64,000 bases of DNA, taken from Cymodocea nodosa (taxonomy: Eukaryota > Streptophyta > Magnoliopsida > Alismatales > Cymodoceaceae). Below the pieces are notes generated by a model. The model had not been told where the DNA came from, ran no database searches, and worked only from the letters and a program-made list of their open reading frames with translations. The stretch is from positions 14,480,501 through 14,544,500 of the forward strand of contig CM072344.1 of NCBI GenBank assembly GCA_036874045.1. Direction: 5' to 3'. The translations under genes and the position numbers were made by a program. Shown in pieces: positions 51,901 through 61,240 of the stretch (its first letter is position 1; every line of letters starts with the position of its first letter).

Positions 51901-52843
51901 TCCTTTCTCCAATACACTATTGAATTTTTTTCAAACCACACACATGGGCACTATTTTAACCCATAAATAGCTTTTTTCAAGTTGCATACACTATCTTACC
52001 CTTGGGCAACATACATTGAGGGTTCCCATTTCTTGTTGACAATTATTGATAGAAGTACTCCGATTGAATTGAAACTGGAAATTGATGAAAAAATCTATGC
52101 ATAATCAACCCACAAGTTTAATTGAAATCATGAGCAACAAGCCTTTCCTTATACATGTCCACAATATCATTGAGTTTATGCTTGATAATTGAGGCACTAG
52201 TTCCCATACCACAAGATTTAAAGGTAGATATCTCTTCATCCATTGCTGCCTTCCAATGCAGTATTAGTAAGGCCTCTTGGTAGTTCTTGGGAATAGCCTC
52301 AAATGAAATACACAAGGCACATTCACAAAAGGAAGGCATCAAGCAATCATAAGAGTCAATAGGAAATTAGATGTGCAAGGTATTTTAGAGGGATTTGGTG
52401 ATTTGGTTGGGCTTGTATTTAGGATGATTTCAATCATTATCATTAGAAAAATGGACATTTAATTCAAAACCAATGAGTAACAAACAAAACAAGTCAATCT
52501 ATAGATAATGAAAGTCAAATTCTTAACTTAGATGTTGTTCAATTCTTACTTTTTAGGTAATCAAAATTCAAGTCTTACCTTTTGGATAATCAAAGTTCAA
52601 TTCCTACTTTTTCTAATGTGGTATCATCAAAAACAACGTTAGACTTTCTTTCTCTTAGACAATTAGTATTTGTAGATATACGAGAAAACAAGATGACCGC
52701 CACAATATCTTCAAAGTAAGAAAACCGAGACCAACCTCTCCAGAATGGCCCATGCCATCTTCTACAGCATTGATAGTTCTGTCATGGCCATAGCTATCGC
52801 CATCACTTCCCCAGTCAAACTCATCGCTAGCATCACTTGTACT
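26749..52843 (-). CDS. DRM2: DRM-type de novo DNA (cytosine-5) methyltransferase, start codon not found
   Basis: Seven minus-strand exons join in frame: 52843-52736, 45093-44997, 44915-44869, 37094-36984, 29810-29714, 28200-28085 and 27939-26749, giving 588 residues plus stop. In order they encode an acidic Ser/Asp-rich N-terminus ([11 protein letters not shown]), a UBA domain ([19 protein letters not shown] plus [13 protein letters not shown]), an acidic linker, a second UBA-like domain ([18 protein letters not shown]) and the rearranged methyltransferase domain. DRM enzymes methylate cytosines in all contexts in the nucleus, guided by RNA-directed DNA methylation. The total length fits DRM2 proteins. 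No in-frame ATG precedes exon 52843-52736; a likely upstream exon near 53.13-53.27 kb offers only ATG-GAG-TAG. Translation may start in an unseen exon or at the Met within DGMGHSGE. Introns reach about 7.6 kb and hold nested retrotransposons. Symbol is by domain order; DRM1 versus DRM2 is not resolved. Confidence 0.88.
29003..29260 (-). mobile_element. LINE fragment, zinc-binding reverse-transcriptase tail
   Basis: Minus-strand frame with [18 protein letters not shown], the Cys/His pattern of the zf-RVT domain at the end of L1-type LINE ORF2 in plants. It lies in a DRM intron. The plus-strand open frame 28614-29081 next to it has no recognisable domain. The stretch around 29030-29110 could be part of the same retroelement's 3' region. 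Confidence 0.5.
31565..34210 (-). mobile_element. L1-type LINE, internally deleted, in DRM intron
   Basis: Reading on the minus strand from about 34.2 kb: an ORF1 region with [13 protein letters not shown] (about 33540; DUF4283-like nucleic-acid-binding domain of plant LINEs). Then the start of an ORF2 endonuclease ([15 protein letters not shown] from 32523), GIQEIK-like and GG.FSG blocks down to about 32.1 kb. Then a zf-RVT remnant ([16 protein letters not shown], about 31980-31930) and an A/T-rich tail near 31565-31620. The reverse transcriptase core is missing and stops occur throughout, so the element is dead. Confidence 0.6.
32463..32765. repeat. Three essentially perfect 101-bp tandem repeats
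   Basis: Units start at 32463, 32564 and 32665 and appear identical apart from the outer edges. Each holds, on the minus strand, the presumed start of the LINE endonuclease ORF (MKMVSWNI). Near-perfect identity contrasts with the decay of the surrounding LINE, pointing to recent amplification or an assembly effect. Confidence 0.9.
34505..35480 (+). mobile_element. hAT transposase remnant
   Basis: Near 34540-34680 the plus strand reads [20 protein letters not shown] followed by [11 protein letters not shown], matching the L.R.VDGD.KP.MG.IYEAM block of plant hAT transposases. Further down, a Ser/Asp/Tyr-rich tail ([16 protein letters not shown], about 35405-35460) resembles the acidic C-terminus of the same proteins. 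Stops interrupt it. Terminal repeats were not located. Confidence 0.5.
38062..38204 (+). repeat. 5' LTR of copia element
   Basis: 143 bp, starting TGTGTGAATC and ending TTCTCACA. Roughly 10% different by eye from the 153-bp 3' LTR, including a 9-10 bp indel, so the insertion is old. Confidence 0.88.
39467..39712 (-). repeat. Inverted copy of copia reverse-transcriptase segment
   Basis: The reverse complement of this stretch matches 41935-42190 of the same element: [16 protein letters not shown] here against [16 protein letters not shown] there, followed by KGIATTKNY in both. It sits just after the gag zinc knuckle. At the junction, tttggaaaacc is shared by the gag sequence and the RT segment, suggesting microhomology at the break. 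Confidence 0.8.
43072..43224 (+). repeat. 3' LTR of copia element
   Basis: 153 bp, TGTGTGAATC to TTCTCACA, directly after the polypurine tract. Matches the 5' LTR at 38062-38204. Confidence 0.88.
43725..43875. repeat. Pyrimidine-rich low-complexity tract ending in C25
   Basis: (CTT)n and (CCT)n repeats at 43725-43795 are followed by an uninterrupted run of 25 C at 43851-43875. In the DRM transcript (minus strand) this is a purine-rich tract with a G25 run. Long open frames here are artefacts of composition. Confidence 0.9.
45160..46060 (-). pseudogene. Decayed tandem copy of DRM UBA exon pair, split by a LINE
   Basis: Minus-strand 45202-45160 matches the real exon 44915-44869: [11 protein letters not shown] here, [11 protein letters not shown] there. 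However, the acceptor AG is TG (45204-45203) and the copy is 4 nt short. Minus-strand 46050-46004 matches exon 45093-44997 (KLVSHYVAM against KIVSHYVAM) but runs into a stop. The introns also align in part (gcaattgtcaa against gcaactgtcaa, then a gtgtgtg region). A LINE lies between the two halves, its 3' end abutting the exon copy at about 46005. Skipping this copy keeps the gene in frame. The copy may be a former second UBA domain or a failed duplication. Confidence 0.65.
45310..46005 (+). mobile_element. RTE-type LINE, 5'-truncated, 3' end intact-looking
   Basis: The plus strand carries NGEI-like and DEVEKCF-like fragments from about 45430. An open frame 45666-46043 follows with [40 protein letters not shown] and a final GCPIYWD, the standard C-terminal end of plant RTE LINEs. 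The terminal ttgggatcttatggcttgga matches the usual 3' end of these elements. It is truncated at the 5' side around 45310 and inserted into the decayed UBA exon copy. Confidence 0.75.
47195..47875. mobile_element. MITE-like element, Harbinger-type ends
   Basis: The left end (ttagagtctgtttgtgcac, then ttaaaaagtgatagaaag) and right end (ccaaactttcctaggtgcac, then aaatacc) are imperfect inverted repeats. The left end resembles the reverse complement of the Harbinger right terminus at 12260 (gggtctgtttgtatac). The interior is non-coding and contains a GT/G microsatellite. It lies in a DRM intron. Confidence 0.45.
47748..47799. repeat. (GT)n followed by G-rich run ending in G21
   Basis: About nine GT units, then ttgttgggaggga and 21 uninterrupted G at 47779-47799. 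Confidence 0.9.
47940..50500. other. DRM intron sequence without recognisable features
   Basis: AT-rich with scattered stops. The part at 49.9-50.3 kb shows loosely repeated phrases (agggtttcacctt, caatagtgtgga) but no domain. No additional DRM exon was found. Confidence 0.35.
50530..50720 (+). mobile_element. Ty1/copia gag fragment
   Basis: The plus strand reads [20 protein letters not shown] and, after a frame change, [13 protein letters not shown] and SLSLS-like stretches. This matches the copia GAG pattern W...D..I...L..S..PE. It is short and broken, and opposite in orientation to the copia pol fragment that follows. Confidence 0.5.
50800..52400 (-). mobile_element. Ty1/copia RT and RNase H fragment (degenerate)
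   Basis: On the minus strand, 52342-52118 reads [20 protein letters not shown] and [17 protein letters not shown], the start of copia reverse transcriptase. Near 51840 it reads [14 protein letters not shown], the catalytic YVDD block. Near 51140-50950 it reads [25 protein letters not shown] and [10 protein letters not shown], the RNase H end. Internal stops are frequent. It lies in the first large DRM intron, in the same orientation as the gene. LTRs were not found. Confidence 0.7.
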
Positions 52844-53130
52844 CTTAAAAACAGATCAATCTCATAGATGAAGCATAAAAAGTTGACAGTGGCAATAATT
52901 TCTAATTAGTTAAGAAACACCAGAATAGCGAACAAAAACAATTACCATGTCTCCCACAAATAATCAACGCACAACTCAACGAAACAAGCAATGCCGCTCT
53001 TCTTGCAAGAAAAGAATACCAAAACCGATGATCAGGAAAATAAACAAGCAAAAAAGGCTGAAAAACATCACTGGGAAGCAACATATCGAGACACGAACCG
53101 TACAGCCGTCACAGAACGAGCAGGATCATT

Positions 53131-53270
53131 ACCTTCAACCAGTAGAGAACACGGCGAGCCGATCGCGATGAACTACTCCATCGACGTCGTCGACCTCCTC
53201 GTTTTCTCCGAAATTGGCCTGAGGAGGGAAGAGGCAAGCAGAAGTGCAAGGTCGGCAGAGTAAAAGGCGG
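53131..53270 (-). other. Candidate 5' exon of DRM gene
   Basis: GC-richer than its surroundings and ending on the minus strand at a good donor (GGTTGAAG/gtaatg, 53131). One frame stays open into exon 52843-52736 but has no ATG. The only ATG gives Met-Glu-stop. It is most simply a largely untranslated first exon, or the true first exon is elsewhere. Confidence 0.4.
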
Positions 53271-53279
53271 GTGGTGGCA

Positions 53280-56100
53280 AAATTGGCAATCGCCCTACTT
53301 TTTTCTCTGCAGTCACGATGGAAAGTATATATATTTTTTATTCCCTTACTTTATGATCCGACAGAAATTAATTTAAAATTGATATATATATTTTTTATAA
53401 AAAAGTAATTTAAAATTAATATTGTTTTGTAAAAAATCTGTTAAAATCGAATTTGATATAAATAGAAACGATATACCAAAATAAATCTATTTACAAAAAA
53501 TGAAATCAGAAACGAATGAAATTAATATATTATTTATAAAAAAAATATTAAAATCGACCTATAACCCATTTATATAAATAAAATTCATATATTATTTATC
53601 GAAACGGTATATCAAAATAAATTTATAATACAACTTTACTTTAAATAATCCCCACGATCTTTTGATCTCCACGTTCAATTTATCATCTTTTTTCTACATG
53701 CATCTTATATTATTCAACGTGTTTGCACGTTACAATGGATTGAATAGAATCTTATTTGTAAATTATAAAAAGGTCCAGGTGAAGAAACAATAAAGCATAG
53801 GGTTTTTTATCCTTACACTCCCATTTTATCTGATAATGCACTATTTTGTCCTTATTTTTTTAACAATATTCTTAATACTCCTCTTGTCTTCAATGTTTCA
53901 GTTGTCGTCAGTTATCGTCACACGTGGACATTACATCTGCAGTCAACGTTAAAAAAAAAAATGAAATACGTATTTTGCTCTTACATGATTGTCACGTGAA
54001 ATTTTTTCCATTGTAAATGATTGAATTTTTTTAAATATCATGAAAAAACTATGAAATAAACTATTTTGAGTTCCTCTTGCAACATCATTGCCTTCACTTA
54101 ATATAATAGATGAGTTCAAGTGGTATGCTTGTAAAGCTTATATTTGTGAGAAATGAAAAGAATTGCATGGAAACACATGTTATGTTAAATGTTTGTTTAT
54201 GCACATGAAAAACGAGTAAAGAAAATCTGGAAAATGATAAAAAAAGGAAATAACTAAAATTATTTTCAATTCTATTGTTTTTTGATGTTTGTGTATTTAG
54301 AGGAGAAATAATGAAAATTTAAATTTAAGTGTTTGTATACCTAATAGAAAATGCTAAAAATTGAAATTTAGATGTTTATACATATGTTAGACAATCACTT
54401 AATTTAATCCTTAATATCTAATTTAGTCTTTAAATTACTTAATTAAACCACTTAGACCTGCTTAAATTACTTTAATCACCTAATTAATTTACTCACATTA
54501 TTTAATTTAATCTCCTAAGTAATCATTAATGCACTTATTTTTAATCTCTAATTTAAATTCTAATCACTTAATTTAATCATTCCTAAATCAAATCCTCAAT
54601 GGGTAGACAATGAATTTCAAAGGTGTATGGTAAAAATATCTAGAAAATTTTACATCATATTCGTCAAAAGAAAATTTCTTTTAAATTTTCCAAATGCACA
54701 AACATTAGGTAAAGGTCAAAATTAGGGTTTTCCTAAGGTTTTTGCATGTTTAGTATTACTTCTCTTAGCATGTTTTGAATAAGTTTAGGTTGTAATCATA
54801 TGCCCATATCTTTTTATAAAGAATAGCTTAATACAAACGAGATCTCACTCAATTCAATATATCTAAAATTTTAAATTCTAAACCCTACCCATCGATCACT
54901 AATTGATTTTCTAATAAATTAGTCTACAACCACCCTCACTAATGGTCAATCCTTTGTTGAGAATATGCTTCACTTTTGTTTATTCACTTAGTGTTATTGA
55001 ATTACTAATGTGGAGTATGATAAAGACCAACAAATAAGAAATATGAATATCATCTATTGTTGAATTAAGTAATAAGGAAACAAGTGACTTATGATATGAA
55101 TAAGAATTAATAAACATGAGACATATAAAACATGGCTTATTAGGAATGCCGAAAGAATGATAAAGATTAGAAAATGACTAATGGGCAAGAAAGAGTTTGG
55201 GCACTAAGTCATTGGCTTCATGTGGTTGAGTGAAAGAGGGACCTAGGGAATCTTTTATGACTATGATAAGCCCACAAGTATGTGCTCTAGTGTGTTGGGT
55301 TTAGGGTTTATGCAATACTTACTATTATTGCTTTCACCCCAAATTAAAAGATATTTAATGTATTTGCACTATGTTTTGATTACTTTTCTTTAAGGAGTAA
55401 AAGAAAAGGAGTCAAAGGACAAACATGTGTCAATTATACAATTAAGATAAAGAGATGAAGGTGAGGACTTACTATTGCATCTACTGAGGTTCCAACACCA
55501 ACTTCTACTTACCCAAGTGATTGAGGACTTACATAGTTTTAGGTATAGTTTGTTACAAGGTGTCATGTCGATGTTCACATAATAACTAGTATTATCATAC
55601 ATGAACTTGATTATAAGGAAGTGGTCATCTCAATACTTGACTATAACCATGATGCATGCTCTCAACATATCTTTAAAAGTTTAAACATCTTCTTAAAGGT
55701 AGAAGAGCTAAAAACTTCATGTAAATGGCAAAATTGGAAATTTAAAACAAAAGAGTTACTCTTTTTCAATTTCTTACTCTTCTCAGGAAGAGCTACTCTT
55801 TTAAATCACAGTTAACGGTGTTACCCTTAAAAAGATCGATTCTTTAAAAGAATCTTATCAAATATATCATAAGATAAAGTTTATTGTTTGCCTTTTCATG
55901 TTATTCCAAACCTTTTTCCAGCTTCAGTACTGTTCGTGTCAAATTAAGTGATGCTGAAGATCAATTAGTGTAGTCTAATTACGATTAAACTCGATCAAGA
56001 TCATTAAGTCTAATCCAATCTTCTTCCTCCTTTTCCAACTTCAGCATTATTTGTATCAGATCGAACTGTGTGGTACATCAAATGATGTAAGCTAACCTTA
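53280..56100. other. Intergenic between DRM and PDH E1-alpha genes
   Basis: AT-rich, no gene seen apart from the MITE-like element at 54.2-54.7 kb. DRM (minus) and PDH (plus) are divergently transcribed, so both promoters should lie in this interval. Confidence 0.4.
54188..54707. mobile_element. MITE-like element
   Basis: The left end aatgtttgtttatgcacatg and right end caaatgcacaaacatt are near-perfect inverted repeats, with TTA at the left border. The interior is non-coding with repeated aatttaatc and tagaaaatg phrases. It resembles the elements at 22 and 47 kb. Confidence 0.45.
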
Positions 56101-56196
56101 TCGGATGGATCGACGACGCAGTCAAATTACACCTCGTACACAGCCACAGTTCCCTCGTTTCCTCCGCCCAATGCAACTTTCCAAACGCGGAACCTG

Positions 56197-56221
56197 TATA
56201 TATATATATTTAGAGAGAGAG

Positions 56222-56255
<34 letters not shown>
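56197..56255 (+). promoter_or_regulatory. TATA-like stretch and GA repeat upstream of PDH E1-alpha
   Basis: tatatatatatatt at 56197-56210 is followed by a GA tract to about 56254, ending 63 bp before the ATG at 56318. If the TATA stretch is used, transcription would start inside or just after the GA tract. GA-rich leader sequences bind BPC/GAGA factors in plants. This is inferred from position and composition. Confidence 0.4.
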
Positions 56256-56256
<1 letters not shown>

Positions 56257-56317
56257 AGCTACAGGTAGGAGAGGAAGCAGAGGAAGCGGAAGGAGGAGGA
56301 GGAGGAGGTGAGGAAAA

Positions 56318-59300
56318 ATGGCATCTTTCACGGCCGCCAATCTCATGCCTTCCCACCCTGCCGCCGCCCATTCCACCTTCCCCGACCGCCCTTCGGGCAT
56401 CCTTGCCTCCTCCCACCATTCCCGTGTCCGATTCCCCAAGCCCACCAGATCCATCAAGACCATTGGCACCAGCACCTTCTCTTCGTCCTCCTCCAGCCCC
56501 CATCCCGTTCGCGCCGTCGCCCCCGACGTCCTCGCCGGGGAGAAGCAGAAGGTGGGAGCCGGCGCGTGTCCGGTGCGGATTCTCCCGTCTCGAGATTTAT
56601 TTTATTTCCTCCAATCTCGCCCTTAGGGACCCTCAAAATCGTAAATTTTGAAACGGGTCTTGGTTATTGCAGGTGATTACGAGAGAGGAAGGGCTGGAGC
56701 TGTACGAGGACATGGTTCTGGGTCGGTCGTTCGAGGACATGTGCGCGCAGATGTACTACAGGGGGAAGATGTTCGGGTTCGTCCACCTCTACAATGGCCA
56801 GGAGGCGGTGTCCAGCGGCTTCATCAAGCTTCTGGGACAACAGGACTGCGTGGTGTCGACCTACCGTGACCACGTCCATGCTCTTAGCAAGGGGGTCTCG
56901 GCTCGCTCCGTCATGGCGGAGTTGTTCGGGAAGGCCACGGGCTGCTGCCGGGGGCAGGGTGGCTCGATGCACATGTTCTCCAAAGAGCACAACCTTCTGG
57001 GTGGCTTCGCCTTCATCGGAGAAGGCATCCCAGTCGCGACGGGGTCGGCCTTCAGCTCCAAGTACAGGAGGGAGGTGTTGAAGGAGGAGATCTGTGACGA
57101 CGTGACCGTCGCATTCTTTGGGGACGGCACCTGTAACAACGGCCAGTTCTTCGAGTGCATGAACATGGCGGCATTGTGGAAGCTGCCAATTGTGTTCGTC
57201 GTGGAGAACAACCTGTGGGCGATCGGGATGTCCCACCTCAGGGCGACGTCCGAGCCCGACATTTGGAAGAAGGGCCCTCCGTTCAAGATGCCCGGCGTGC
57301 ACATCGACGGCATGGATGTGCTGAAGGTGAGAGAAGTGGCCGGGGAGGCGATCGCCAGGGCAAGGAGAGGGGAGGGTCCGACTCTAGTGGAGTGCGAGAC
57401 GTATCGGTACAGAGGGCATTCCCTTGCTGATCCCGACGAGCTCCGCGTTGCTGGTACGCTATTTGCTTCTTCTTCTTCTTCTTCTTCTTCTACTACTACT
57501 ACTACTACTCTTTTCTTACTTACAGAGGATGATGATATTCATGAGATCAAAGTAAGGTGGATGAAGTGGAGAAATGCTTTTAAAGTATCATGCCATAGGA
57601 GGATGGATACCCACCCTCAAAATTAAGAGGATAATTCTATACAATTTCTATCTTTTCATATTTTTTATGCTAGGCTCTTTGCTTCTTCTTCTCTTTTAAT
57701 ACGTTCTTAAAATTTTTTCCTAGTGACACTTCTAGGAACATTTTTCTCATTTAGAATCCAAACTTCATTTTCTGATATAGAACTGATTCTTTAATTTTCC
57801 ACTTTTTTTTTCTTTTTCAGATTTTATGATATTATAGTGCCAAATGTACAAGAATTTCCTGTGTTTCATAAACAAATGGTATGCCAACTAGAGAGAGGGG
57901 ATGATGCTTCATTATTATATGAGTGGGTATCCATTTGTCCCCAATGTGATTGGCATGCTACAGGAATGAGAATAGGGATGAATATTGCATATTTGTATAT
58001 ATTTTTACTTATAGGAACGAGGATAGGGATGAATGTTGCACATTTGTATATAGTTTTACTAGTAGGAATGAGAATAGCCTCATTTATAATAGCCCTCTCT
58101 TGCTCTTGTTATATTTTTACTGGTAGAATGCACATGAATATTGCACATTTGTGTTTTGAATGGAGGTAGATGCATCGATAAAGAAAATATAGGCTTCTCT
58201 TTGAACATGGAGTGGAAAATTGCATTTAGGGTAGTAGAAAATTGATTCTCTTGTTATATTTTTACTTGTGTGTTTGGTTGCTGTGATGTTCTTTCAATCG
58301 AGACTTATTTGGTAGTAGTATTCTACTGTACACTGACATCAATTTTGTGATTATTGTTGGTTGGTCCAGGGCTTTTGGGTTCCCTTTATGGTATAGATTT
58401 GTCCAGATATTTGCTTTATGGATCATTAGCTGTATTTGTAGTCTGTCGTTATTAATTTTGCAGATATTGTATATTTTGTTGCTTGTGAAGGTTCAAAATT
58501 AATGGCATTCTTTTCAAGTAAACCCTGGGTTGGGTTGCTTGAGCTGCATCTCAAAGTACACTGTGATTACATTTATGCTTTTCCATTTGGTGGCATGAGA
58601 TGGTCGGTAGAGCTTGAAATTATGGTAAACAATGTGACAAGCCTTATGATTTTGTAATAATTTTATTCTGAAATAGGAAAAGCCCTTTCTGTACTTTCAC
58701 GCCTAACAAGCCTATAAGCTGAAACTAACAATTCAGAATCCATCATGCAAATCATGGGTATTATATTATAGGTTCTTCAACTTGATATGAAAACAGTGGT
58801 TATGGATCTCTGAACTTCTCTTCTCTATTACCCTTGTTCAGTTGAGTGAAGAATACCGAGGAGAAAAATGCTACAGTATTTCAAGATATGTATCAAATTG
58901 TTCATCTTTTCTGGAAGTACATGTTACAATTCTGTGCTTTTTGAAAAAATGTTATAATGATGTGAAGCCATCTTCTTCTGCATCCAAGTGAAGAAGGTCT
59001 ATGCCAGCATTTCATGTCATGATAGACCTCGTGGCTGTGTGCTTGCTTCTTTCTTCCTGTTTAGGTCCCACAGTTGTGGCTGCAACTACTCATATCTTAT
59101 TCTTGTGTTAGGTCTTACCGTTGGATACTTCTTGTTCACTTGTGTCAGTCATTTTGGTACATCTACCTTTTGGGTAACAAAGTCACCAAGGATAATTTGT
59201 CATTGCTCTTCTTGTTCTGATCTCTTCAAATTGCTGCTAGCTGTTGGGTTCCCGAGCTTGATGCATGTTTTGCTAAAATGTTTCATGCTTCATTTCACAG

Positions 59301-59578
59301 ATGAGAAGGCTCACTATGCTGCAAGGGATCCAATCGTTGGCTTGAAGAAATACATAATAGAGCAAAACCTTGCCACCGAGACAGAGCTGAAGAGCATTGA
59401 GAACAAGATAGATGAGATCATTGAAGATGCGGTTGAATTTGCAGACTCAAGCCCAGCTCCTCCTCGCAGCCAACTTCTGGAAAATGTTTTCTTGGATCCA
59501 AAGGGTTTTGGTATAGGCCCGGATGGGCGATATCGCTGCGAGGATCCTGGATTCACCCAAGGTACAGCCCAAGTTTAA
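56318..59578 (+). CDS. PDH-E1 ALPHA: Plastid pyruvate dehydrogenase E1 component, alpha subunit
   Basis: Three exons, 56318-56551, 56673-57453 and 59301-59578, join in frame (GT-AG throughout) to 430 residues. Residues 1 to about 70 are rich in Ser, Ala, Pro and Arg with few acidic residues, as expected of a chloroplast transit peptide. The thiamine-diphosphate motif is complete: GDG at 228-230, exactly 26 residues, then NN at 257-258. [15 protein letters not shown] at 322-336 is the plastid form of the loop that is phosphorylated in mitochondrial E1-alpha. The C-terminus [20 protein letters not shown] fits the family. With E1-beta it decarboxylates pyruvate to make acetyl-CoA for fatty acid synthesis in plastids. 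Intron 2 (1.85 kb) starts with microsatellites and a LINE scrap, and the frame stays open 173 bases into it. Confidence 0.95.
57466..57509. repeat. (TTC)n(TAC)n microsatellite
   Basis: About eight TTC units followed by about six TAC units, 12 bases inside intron 2 of the PDH E1-alpha gene. Because the frame is open here, they would read as Ser and Thr runs if the intron were kept. Confidence 0.9.
57523..57640 (+). mobile_element. RTE-type LINE scrap in PDH intron 2
   Basis: Reads [19 protein letters not shown], then a degenerate C..RRM block. This matches the GEI.EDV.HRI..GW.KWR segment of RTE LINEs and the corresponding part of the LINE copy at 45455. Only about 120 bp are recognisable. Confidence 0.6.
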
Positions 59579-59892
59579 GCATTTCAAGATTGTTTGCTCT
59601 GCAACATGTCTTTGACAATTTCTGTGATGGAGCTCACTTTGTTGCCCAACAATTGATTGGAAGGTAGTATAGTTTGCTATGTAACCACCTCTTTTATCCT
59701 TTTCCAAATTTTCCACTGTTAACCTCTTGTCATGAGGTGGACTGGTGAAACTTAGGAAAAAAAAAACTTAGTAGTGTACTTGTTTGGAATACTATTACCA
59801 TTCAGTGCAGGATTGTGTCACTTATTATGTAAGGAATACTATTTTGAAATCCAATCTTCTGCTTGTGATATTCTAATTTATTTATTTTTTTA

Positions 59893-59898
59893 AATAAA
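59893..59898 (+). terminator. Possible poly(A) signal of PDH E1-alpha
   Basis: AATAAA 315 bases after the stop codon. Plant signals are loose, so this is only a candidate. Confidence 0.3.
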
Positions 59899-59909
59899 AA
59901 TGCTAACTC

Positions 59910-60972
59910 TGTTGCTTTCATATGTATTATTCATTCAGCTTCACCTGTCATGCACTTTATCCTTCCAAGAATGCCTATGCTAACTTGGTACCCAGCCTTG
60001 TTCATCTGTCACCTCATATTATTTATCTTGCAACATCACATTAGTCTACATCATCTGCACTTCATTATTATAGGACCAATTAGAAAGAATCTAATTGTTT
60101 TCTCAAACCTCTTGCCCATCATGTATTCAAACATTCTCATTGGCTTTCAATATTTTTTTGCATTTTCCACTTTGGATTCCATCTAATTCATCAAATCATT
60201 AGTGTGAATGTACATACATACCTCTCACATTATTCTTCACCTATCAGCTCAACATTGTACATTGTGTAATATAAAATGAAAATGACGGAAGGTAATTTTA
60301 ATTCTGACATTTACTTGGTATCTGTGTATGTTAACAGAAAATGACAAAATTTTAACTTAAAAAAGTAAATTCATATGATCTTCAAATAATCCTTCCACCA
60401 ATCATAGATGTCCATGTCTCTTTCCCAATCATACTTGCAAAATCCCTATCTCAACCTTAAGCATTTCCGGGCCGTCAATTTGCTGCTACCCAAGAGGACC
60501 CATCTATCTGCTACTTGAGATTGAGGTGAGGGTTGCTGTGGATGTGAAGGAGTGGCACAAGATGGATTGCAGGGATGAGAGCAACAGAGTAAGCGAAGAA
60601 ATTACGTGCAAAATGAGGTAAATCCGTCGGAAGAAGGGGAGGATGAACTTACTCCATGCCTAATGACCACTTTTCAGAGGCCCATGGATCAGTTCCGACT
60701 AGTCGATGGCGACTAAAGAACTCGACTCAAGGTGGCTTCGGAAGGTGACGTGACGACCGATCCGAAGAAGTCGACTGAAGATGGCTTCGGAATATGGCGG
60801 TAATGGTGGCTTCAGAAGATGGCAACGCAACTGAAGAGCCCATTGGGTGATGATTTTTTGGTAGATTTTATAAAAACAAACGGTAAATTTTATAGTTAGA
60901 GTGCAATGACAAATTAATAGATTTCTTTTGAAGGAAAACAACACACACATACAAATCTTCCAAAGAAGAAGA

Positions 60973-61010
<38 letters not shown>

Positions 61011-61230
61011 GTTGAGTATGATGGATTAAAAAAAGATCAATAAAAAAAAACTACCCATAGATAACAAAATAGTGCTTAATTTATTTTGTGCTTTACTACG
61101 TACTTTGGTATAATTTTAAGGAAATACCAAACAAAGCAATAAATGTACGTCTCGACATGAGATCAATGGGAAAAGCCGAAAGTGCAAAAGGGCAAGCATG
61201 GTAGTTGAGATGAGCGACACCAAAGGTTGT
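59910..61230. other. Intergenic between PDH E1-alpha and LRR receptor-like gene
   Basis: No gene seen. Around 60690-60840 there are loosely repeated phrases (gtcgact, gatggcttcgga). The PDH and LRR genes converge here, so 3' ends of both are expected. Confidence 0.4.
60973..61010. repeat. (AC)n(AT)n microsatellite
   Basis: About nine AC units followed by ten AT units. Confidence 0.9.
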
Positions 61231-61240
61231 CTTGCTAATA

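Noticed and set aside
56664..57313. Minus-strand ORFs of 150-212 codons opposite PDH E1-alpha
   Set aside because: Antisense shadows of a GC-rich exon; the plus strand encodes an unmistakable enzyme.
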